Shown here: piece after piece, positions 1 to 5,107 of the stretch
Layout of the letters: each line of letters opens with the position of its first letter
Numbering within the stretch: the first letter of the stretch is position 1
Assembly: GCA_020629335.1 (NCBI GenBank)
Contig: JAHDDN010000172.1
Location: forward strand, 1 to 10,435
Direction: 5' to 3'
DNA from: Chitinophagales bacterium
GTDB taxonomy: Bacteria > Bacteroidota > Bacteroidia > Chitinophagales > UBA2359
DNA length: 10,435 nt
Made by a program: the position numbers and the translations under genes
The notes under the pieces: model-generated
What the model was told of the DNA's origin: nothing
The model's database searches: none
The model's input: only the letters and a program-made list of their open reading frames with translations

Positions 1-26
1 GTTTTTCAGTTCAAACGTTAATTGTC

Positions 27-246
27 GGCTTAGGGATAGTAGCGGTATGTGGCGTTCATGGCCTGACTTATGGAGCTTAGGCAGATGCAGGCTGGCCACG
101 AAGTGGCAGACAAATATGCCTTAGCGGAATAGGAAGGACATAGCCACATAAGAGCGGATAGCCCGACCTGATTATTTTTGCCATCGTATGTAGGGGCCGT
201 ACCGATGTGTCGGCCCAACGATGGCAAAAATAATCAGGGAAGCCCC
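27..246 (+). repeat. Repeat A, copy 1: structured multi-helix intergenic repeat
   Basis: This is one of three related copies in the window. It opens with GGCTTAGGG and closes with GGGAAGCCCC, so GGCTT and AAGCC can pair as an outer helix. Inside, TATGTGGC (46-53) pairs with GCCACATA (143-150), AGGCA (79-83) with TGCCT (117-121), and GCCAC (95-99) with GTGGC (103-107) around a GAA triloop. The last two helices differ in sequence from copies 2 and 3 but stay paired. A long terminal arm of 21 perfect base pairs (167-187 with 218-238) carries a small nested palindrome in its loop. The copy ends five bases before the stop codon of the cytochrome gene, which runs towards it. Strand is set by placing GGCTTAGGG first. 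Whether it is transcribed is unknown; a structured RNA or a non-autonomous mobile palindrome are both possible. Confidence 0.85.
190..216 (+). repeat. Nested GTAGGGGC...GCCC mini-palindrome in the arm loop of copy 1
   Basis: The 27 bases between the arms of the long stem start GTAGGGGCCG and end GTCGGCCC, and fold through GGGCCG/CGGCCC. The same unit in copy 3 (9975-10035) lies in the opposite orientation relative to the host repeat. A relative with the same ends stands alone at 8812-8836. I recall small palindromes with GTAGGGGC/GCCC ends as being dispersed in many bacterial genomes, but that is memory and not shown here. Confidence 0.7.
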
Positions 247-251
247 TAAAA

Positions 252-1676
252 TTAAAGTGTTTTTAAATATTCTATTAAAGCGCCTCGGTCGCTATCACTT
301 AGGTGATCACCAAAGGTGTGACCGCCATTGCCATAACCATAGATGGTCGTGTCATACGTATCTGTATCTACTTGGCTACTTTCTGTAGTGTAATTCCATC
401 CTATTTTATCAAAATCATAGTCATCATCCTCGAAAGTGCGCTTCCAATAAGTGGGTCTTTGCTCACTATTGAGGAGGTCTTCTAATGTGGGAACAGAGCC
501 GTTGTGTAGATAAGGAGCTGATGCCCAAATTCCATCTAATGGCTGAGCCACATAACCGCCTTCTGCTATTAATTGTGCGCTATTTGGATCTTGAGAGAAC
601 CAGCCTGTATTGAACCAATTTTTGAAGTCTTGGAATTCGGCAGACTCATAGCTATCTGATAGCTTGGCATCTGTACCGACCACATCGGTATCGACTAATA
701 AGTTCGGATAAAATTCTTCTGCGCCATAGGTACCGTGACAGCCTGAACAACTTTGCTCAAAAATCAGTTTTCCTTGATCGGCTAAGTTTTGATCAATGGC
801 TTCTGGATAAGTCGGTGCATCTATGCTGTATAAGTAAGCCAAAATATCGGGAAATTTAGCATCAACCTCATTGGCTTTAGTACTGTCTTTCATTGTTAAT
901 AAACTCGAAGCCATCAAGTAACGAGAGAAGTCTCCCCTTCCCATACCATTATAAAACATGGCGTTTTTCTTCTTTAAAACCCACCAAGGCGGAACGTCTG
1001 TTGGGACCAAATCAGGCAGATTTTCATAAAGTGGCTCGTCTGACCACTCTAAGCTGTATTTATCTCTATGAGCGGCTAAAACGGCTGCAATCATATCAGC
1101 AGGATTAGGACCACGCATTTCTGTTACCAAATTAGGACCAGTGGTTTCGGCCGCTTTCGCAAATGGCTCATAAGCTTCCCATTCTGGTGAACCAACTCCA
1201 AACATATTTTGAATCACTAGATCAACCAGAGGAACAATTGCCCCTGCATCTTCAGTAAAGTCAACGGTTGAATTACCTAATCCTACTATAAACTCACCAT
1301 TGATCTTGCCAGCATGGCATTGCATACAATTTGGTGCTACCACTCGCACGCCATTGGGGGCATTGACTGCTGTATAATCATGAGATACGACCGCATTATC
1401 ACCATCTCTGCCTAAATAATTTTCGGGTGTTTCGCCAAAGGCTGCCAAATAAGCATCATAAGGTACACCTGAGCTTAGATAATCACCATTAACCAAGTAA
1501 TCATAACCGATAGTTGCGTCGCCATTAGTTCTTTGGGTGCTCACTGGGATTTGTATAGTACCTGATGGAGGCGTATATTCCTCTGATGGTGGATCATCGG
1601 GTGTGTTTTCCTTGCTACACATGACCATTATCAAACAAAAAAGCAGTAAGCCTATTGAAGTCGATACTTTTTTCAT
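252..1676 (-). CDS. Di-haem c-type cytochrome lipoprotein, RoxA-like / cytochrome c peroxidase superfamily
   Basis: Probable periplasmic or surface-exposed di-haem cytochrome of 474 residues. The start at 1676 gives MKKVSTSIGLLLF...VMC, a lipoprotein signal with the acylated Cys at residue 20. An ATG 25 codons upstream would bury this signal and is not preferred. Two haem-attachment motifs are visible: CMQCH (about residues 117-121) and CSGCH (310-314). The C-terminal block GIWASAPYLHNGSVPTLEDL (about 383-402) is typical of RoxA-like cytochromes and the related di-haem peroxidase superfamily, with a conserved His in the YLHNGS segment. Family knowledge suggests either oxidation of an organic substrate, as with rubber oxygenases, or electron transfer. 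The substrate cannot be read from sequence. The acidic, Thr- and Pro-rich stretch after the lipid anchor looks like a linker. The gene is divergent from rlmB and ends against repeat A copy 1. A possible -7 element TAAATTTG lies at 1749-1756 (minus) without a convincing -33 box. Confidence 0.85.
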   Translation of the reverse strand: MKKVSTSIGLLLFCLIMVMCSKENTPDDPPSEEYTPPSGTIQIPVSTQRTNGDATIGYDYLVNGDYLSSGVPYDAYLAAFGETPENYLGRDGDNAVVSHDYTAVNAPNGVRVVAPNCMQCHAGKINGEFIVGLGNSTVDFTEDAGAIVPLVDLVIQNMFGVGSPEWEAYEPFAKAAETTGPNLVTEMRGPNPADMIAAVLAAHRDKYSLEWSDEPLYENLPDLVPTDVPPWWVLKKKNAMFYNGMGRGDFSRYLMASSLLTMKDSTKANEVDAKFPDILAYLYSIDAPTYPEAIDQNLADQGKLIFEQSCSGCHGTYGAEEFYPNLLVDTDVVGTDAKLSDSYESAEFQDFKNWFNTGWFSQDPNSAQLIAEGGYVAQPLDGIWASAPYLHNGSVPTLEDLLNSEQRPTYWKRTFEDDDYDFDKIGWNYTTESSQVDTDTYDTTIYGYGNGGHTFGDHLSDSDRGALIEYLKTL

Positions 1677-1779
1677 ATTATTGCTATATTGGAATGCTAA
1701 GATTCCTTTACTTTTAAAAAATTGGATTAGATTAGATTGCGATACAAACAAATTTAACCATTAATATAAATAAAACATT

Positions 1780-2529
1780 TTGCACCCACAAAAAGAAAAC
1801 ATCCTATATGGCAGGAAGCCGATATTAGAAGCCTTGGAAGCTGGTAAAAAGTTAGAAAAAATATATTTACAGCAAGGAATTAGTAAGGATTTCTTCAAGG
1901 AAGTCTACCATTTGGCTAAAGAAAATAATATCACACTTCAACAAGTCCCGTCTTCCAAATTGAATAAAATTTGTAAGCAAAACCATCAAGGAGCAGTGGC
2001 TTATGCTGCATTAATCAATTACTATGAAATGGCTGATATTTATAGCCATACCATGGATAAAGGGGAAATGCCCCTCTTTATTATGGTAGATGGAGTAACT
2101 GATGTGCGTAATTTAGGCGCTATTGCTCGTTCGGCAGCTTGTACGGGTGTTCATGCCCTGATACTGCCTGCTAAGGGAAATGCAATTATTAATGCAGATG
2201 CAATCAAATCTTCCGCAGGGGCGCTTAATCAATTGCCTGTATGTAAAGTAAATAGCTTCACTAAAGCAATTGCAGAACTCCAATCTTATGGAATTCAAAT
2301 AGTGGCTTCTGCACTAAAAAGAGAGGCCCTGCCTATCAATGAGGTAGATTTGACGATTCCCACTTGTATAGTAATGGGCTCTGAAGAGAAAGGAATTCCA
2401 AGAGAACACCTACAGTTAGTAGATCAAATTAGCTTTATACCGATTATCGGCGACTTTGACTCTTATAATGTTTCTGTAGCAGCTGGTATGATTCTTTATG
2501 AAGCCATGATGCAACGCAAGAAAGTATAG
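1780..2529 (+). CDS. rlmB: RlmB/TrmH-family 23S rRNA (guanosine-2'-O-)-methyltransferase
   Basis: SpoU-class SPOUT methyltransferase of 249 residues, expected to methylate a ribose 2'-OH with S-adenosylmethionine; RlmB acts on G2251 (E. coli numbering) in the P-loop of 23S rRNA. The N-terminal substrate-binding domain starts ENILYGRKPILEALEAGKK (6-24), typical of RlmB. The knotted catalytic domain shows motif 1 DGVTDVRNLGAIARSA (104-119, with the conserved Asn and Arg), motif 2 IVMGSEEKGIP (197-207) and motif 3 DSYNVSVAAG (227-236), where Tyr replaces the commoner Leu. Length is normal for the family. The start is a TTG at 1780. There is an in-frame TAA at 1771-1773, only ATT and TTG lie between it and the conserved domain, and the first in-frame ATG is at codon 84. 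A tRNA-directed TrmH role cannot be fully excluded. Transcription ends at the strong bidirectional terminator just downstream. Confidence 0.92.
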   Translation: MHPQKENILYGRKPILEALEAGKKLEKIYLQQGISKDFFKEVYHLAKENNITLQQVPSSKLNKICKQNHQGAVAYAALINYYEMADIYSHTMDKGEMPLFIMVDGVTDVRNLGAIARSAACTGVHALILPAKGNAIINADAIKSSAGALNQLPVCKVNSFTKAIAELQSYGIQIVASALKREALPINEVDLTIPTCIVMGSEEKGIPREHLQLVDQISFIPIIGDFDSYNVSVAAGMILYEAMMQRKKV

Positions 2530-2532
2530 CAC

Positions 2533-2575
2533 AAAAAAAGGCTTGACAACACAATTCGCTGTCAAGCCTTTTTTT
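2533..2575. terminator. Bidirectional intrinsic terminator between rlmB and nhaD
   Basis: A perfect 16-base-pair stem is formed by AAAAAAAGGCTTGACA (2533-2548) and TGTCAAGCCTTTTTTT (2560-2575) with an 11-base loop. The GC-containing stem is flanked by A7 and T7 tracts, so it ends transcripts from both sides. It starts four bases after the rlmB stop codon and ends 18 bases before the nhaD stop codon, which fits its place between convergent genes. Confidence 0.93.
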
Positions 2576-2593
2576 ATTTTTTCATCATTACCG

Positions 2594-3982
2594 CTAAGGA
2601 ACAACGGTCAAGCCAGTACTCGCAAATATAAACTTGTACATGATTAGGTAAACAATCGCACCAGCAATATAACCTATCGCTGCTAACCAACCAATACGCT
2701 TCACATACCAGAAGAATGGAATCTTCTCAATCCCCATAATGGCTACCCCTGCTGCTGAACCAATGATTAACATACTTCCACCAACTCCAGCACAGTAAGC
2801 AATAAACTGCCATAATTTGCTATCCATCACATAATCTGACATGGAGAACATCTTCTGGCTCGCTGCTACCAATGGTACATTATCTACAACCGCTGACATG
2901 GCTCCAATGATAATTACAATAATATCGATATTGCCAATCACATCTAATAACCATTTCGCTAAGCCTGCTAATAAACCAGTAGCCTGTAATGCGCCTACCG
3001 CTGATAAGATTCCCAAGAAGAATAAGATACTTGGCGTATCAATTTTTTCTAAGGCATGAATAACAGATAAGTTGGATTTTTCTTCCATACTCTTCTTGCT
3101 ATGCATTAGCTCTGTAACGAACCAAAGTACCCCTAAACCAAATAACATTCCTGTAAAAGGTGGTAAGTGGGTAATCACCTTAAATACTGGTACGAATAAC
3201 ATTAAACTAACTCCTAAAGCTAATACAAAGTATCGCTCTTTTTCAGTTGTTTTAAATTCAGTATTGATCAATGGCTTTTGGAATTCTCCTTTTATCTGAG
3301 GAGAAATAATCAATAGCGGTATCAACATCGCTACGAAACTTGGAATAATCAAACTCAATACCACCTTACTGGCCGATATCTGTCCACCGATCCAAAGCAT
3401 AGTAGTGGTTACATCACCCATAGGACTCCAAGCACCGCCGGCATTCGCAGATATTATGATCATACCCGCAAATATCATACGGCTTATTCGCCCTTTTATC
3501 AACTTCTTTAATAGAGATGCCATTACGATGGCGGTGGTTAAATTGTCCAATACCGCCGACATAAAGAAGGTCAGTATACACAGAATCCACATCAAACTCC
3601 GATTACTGGAGGGATTAATCCGACTGGTAATGACATGAAAACCATCATGGGAGTCTATAATCTCCACTATGGTCATCGCACCTAGTAAAAAGAAGAGTAT
3701 CTGAGCTATCTCCGCCAAAAGATGGTTCAAATGATTGGTCACTAAGCCAAACTCACTTACTCCATGTGCTACCAAGAATCCAACAGCTAATACCGCCCAA
3801 GATAACATACCCGTAATCAATGCTGGGGCGGTTTTCTCTACATGAATATTATGCTCTATCGTAATGAGCGTATAGCCGATAATAAATATCGCTAAGATAA
3901 TCCAGTTAAAGGGGGAGCCAAGATCTATATACTCCATTACCCCGCCTCCGCCTCCTGCGGCTAAAAACAAGCTCTCTATCAT
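2594..3982 (-). CDS. nhaD: Na+/H+ antiporter NhaD
   Basis: Integral inner-membrane sodium/proton antiporter of 462 residues in the ion transporter superfamily (NhaD family), used in sodium and alkali homeostasis. The hydropathy pattern shows about 11-12 membrane segments. Family-typical charged intramembrane motifs are present: SAVLDNLTTAIVMA (142-155), SANAGGAWSPMGDVTTTMLW (178-197) and SAVVDNVPLVAA (363-374). The Asp residues at 146, 190 and 367 are likely ion-path residues by family analogy. Length matches characterised NhaD proteins. Two starts are possible: the ATG at 3982, or Met16 after a Gly-rich stretch (MEYIDLGSPFNW). The longer form is given because there is no evidence against it. 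The gene shares the bidirectional terminator with rlmB. A match to the Bacteroidota -7 box lies about 90 bases upstream at 4070-4077. The family suggests a saline or marine habitat, which is inference. Confidence 0.95.
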   Translation of the reverse strand: MIESLFLAAGGGGGVMEYIDLGSPFNWIILAIFIIGYTLITIEHNIHVEKTAPALITGMLSWAVLAVGFLVAHGVSEFGLVTNHLNHLLAEIAQILFFLLGAMTIVEIIDSHDGFHVITSRINPSSNRSLMWILCILTFFMSAVLDNLTTAIVMASLLKKLIKGRISRMIFAGMIIISANAGGAWSPMGDVTTTMLWIGGQISASKVVLSLIIPSFVAMLIPLLIISPQIKGEFQKPLINTEFKTTEKERYFVLALGVSLMLFVPVFKVITHLPPFTGMLFGLGVLWFVTELMHSKKSMEEKSNLSVIHALEKIDTPSILFFLGILSAVGALQATGLLAGLAKWLLDVIGNIDIIVIIIGAMSAVVDNVPLVAASQKMFSMSDYVMDSKLWQFIAYCAGVGGSMLIIGSAAGVAIMGIEKIPFFWYVKRIGWLAAIGYIAGAIVYLIMYKFIFASTGLTVVP

Positions 3983-4069
3983 GATTTTGATTTACTTAGA
4001 TTCAACATTCAAGTAGGTAAGAATATGACTAAAAGACATACTTCCTCCTTCTTTCTTCTAAAAAGCACA

Positions 4070-4077
4070 CAAAACTA
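4070..4077 (-). promoter_or_regulatory. Possible -7 box upstream of nhaD
   Basis: On the minus strand this reads TAGTTTTG, a match to the Bacteroidota TAnnTTTG -7 element, about 90 bases before the nhaD start. No TTG -33 box sits at the expected 19-21 bases, so this is only a candidate. The rest of 3983-4157 is AT-rich and shows no gene. Confidence 0.25.
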
Positions 4078-4157
4078 AGAAAATCTTACAGAATTGGTAC
4101 AGTTACAAGCAAATTAAAAAGCATTAATCACAAGTACGACATAAATTAAGGCTGCTA

Positions 4158-4332
4158 AGGAACGTTTAAAAAATAAGATTGGCATTTGCAGCTAAATATT
4201 TTGTATCAAGACAAGGCGAAAGCCTGTCCTGTAAGGAATGCAGGCGATGCAGCGCATCGGCAAGGCTTTTCAACGAAGTATTGGTACAAAAGATTAGTTG
4301 CTAAATGTGGAAATTATTTTTTAAACGTTCCT
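4158..4332. repeat. 175-base near-palindromic hairpin element (repeat B)
   Basis: The ends are a perfect 19-base inverted repeat: AGGAACGTTTAAAAAATAA (4158-4176) and its complement (4314-4332). The complementarity continues inwards imperfectly: the stretch around GGCATTTGCAGCTAAATATT pairs with the region before 4314 that ends GTTGCTAAATGTGG, and the ATTTTGTATCAAGAC side pairs with GTATTGGTACAAAA. The core has small hairpins such as GATGC-AGC-GCATC. The whole element can fold into one long rod. Its right edge provides the first two of the three plus-strand bases (CTA, 4331-4333) that form the TAG stop of the rhodanese gene. No transposase is present, so a MITE-like or cruciform-forming repeat is the best description. 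I believe similar sequences occur in other Bacteroidota, but this is recollection. Confidence 0.8.
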
Positions 4333-4720
4333 AAGGTTTATCCTTTGCCCATGCTCCATAACCGCCCTTCAAATCATAAATATCCTTAAAGCCCATCTCT
4401 TTCATCATATTTGCACACTTATTACTCCTTCCTCCAGCAGCACAATACACAAAAATAGGCTTCTCTCTATCCAATTTATCCACCTTCTCCTTAAATCCAT
4501 CCTGATAGTAATCAATCACCATAGCATTTTTAATCGCTCCCTTCTGCACCTCCTCCATTGTACGCACATCCAACAAAATTGGATTAGTCGCCTGATCATA
4601 AGCCGCCTTAAACTCCGCTGGAGGTAATACCTGTATGCCTTCCGTAGTTCCACCTGAACTACAAGCCACTATAATTAAGCCTAATAATACAACCACAATC
4701 AATAAATACTTTTCCATCAC
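4331..4720 (-). CDS. Rhodanese-like sulfurtransferase lipoprotein
   Basis: Small single-domain rhodanese of 129 residues, probably anchored to a membrane on the periplasmic side. Residues 1-20 (MMEKYLLIVV...IIVAC) form a lipoprotein signal with Cys20 as the lipidation site; translation may begin at Met1 or Met2. The rhodanese domain spans about 30-129, with ILLDVRTMEEVQKGAIKNA (48-66) and the catalytic loop VYCAAGGRSNKCA (91-103), in which Cys93 would carry the persulfide. GFKDIYDLKGGYGAW (111-125) is the usual C-terminal signature. Family knowledge supports sulfur transfer or thiol chemistry; the partner is unknown. The stop codon TAG is formed at the edge of hairpin repeat B. Upstream, 4721-4796 is T-rich without a clear promoter, then comes repeat A copy 2. 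Cotranscription with nhaD through repeat B is uncertain. Confidence 0.93.
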   Translation of the reverse strand: MMEKYLLIVVVLLGLIIVACSSGGTTEGIQVLPPAEFKAAYDQATNPILLDVRTMEEVQKGAIKNAMVIDYYQDGFKEKVDKLDREKPIFVYCAAGGRSNKCANMMKEMGFKDIYDLKGGYGAWAKDKP

Positions 4721-4796
4721 TTTATTTTTTTTAGTTAAAAATTTTTCATTTGGGGCTTGCCTTGTCTATACCATTTTTTGATTATTTTTTTCTTTT

Positions 4797-5033
4797 GGGG
4801 CTTCCTGCTACGCTCGCAAAGGCAAGTGCGCAGCACAAACCAAAATATTTATCATTCATCATTATGCATTAATCATTGCAAGCGAAGCGCAGCAGTCGGG
4901 CTGTCCGCTCTTATGTGGCTATGCTGCTCCCACTCTGCTAAGTGCTGCTTGTCTGCCCTGCGGGCCAGCCATCGCATCACTAAGCGCCGTAGGTCGCTGC
5001 ATGAACGCCACATACCGCTACCATCCCTAAGCC
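4797..5033 (-). repeat. Repeat A, copy 2
   Basis: Read on the minus strand it begins GGCTTAGGGATGGTAGCGG and ends GGAAGCCCC like the other copies. Plus-strand positions of its helices: TATGTGGC (4912-4919) with GCCACATA (5007-5014); AGTG (4941-4944) with CACT (4978-4981); GCCC (4955-4958) with GGGC (4962-4965) around a three-base loop. The variable arm is different here: CTGCTACGCTCGC (4805-4817) pairs with GCGAAGCGCAGCAG (4882-4895) with one mismatch and one bulge. The interior of this arm is AT-rich with ATTAATCATT-like simple sequence and has no GTAGGGGC palindrome. A second TTTGGGGCTTGCC at about 4749-4761 looks like a fragment of another repeat end. The copy lies between the MMPL and rhodanese genes, both of which read in the same direction as it. 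Confidence 0.85.
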
Positions 5034-5046
5034 AAAACTAGCGATG

Positions 5047-5107
5047 AGTGCATAGTGATGAGCGATGAGTAAAAACGCTATGCGCTCATCGCTCATCGCT
5101 ATGCGCT
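5047..5107. repeat. Long palindrome of GATGAGCG units overlapping the MMPL stop codon
   Basis: Positions 5047-5069 pair with 5085-5107 over 23 base pairs, of which two are G-T wobbles; the inner 13 bases GATGAGCGATGAG / CTCATCGCTCATC are perfect. The loop is 15 bases. With a six-base bulge the pairing extends to CTAGCG (5038-5043) and CGCTAG (5104-5109). The stop codon of the MMPL gene (5086-5088) lies inside the right arm, so the palindrome encodes the last residues. It could act as a transcript-end hairpin, but no T-tract follows on the minus strand. Confidence 0.85.

Noticed and set aside
1709..1716. TACTTTTA as a -7 box for rlmB
   Set aside because: It misses the final G and the nearest TTG triplets are 17 and 25 bases upstream, outside the 19-21 range.
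4186..4389. Small plus-strand open frame through hairpin repeat B into the rhodanese gene
   Set aside because: It covers a palindromic element and then the antisense of a well-supported rhodanese gene.
4757..5041. Open frame across repeat A copy 2, and similar frames over copies 1 and 3
   Set aside because: The frames are by-products of repeat A. The peptide blocks shift frame between copies and no start or family supports a protein.
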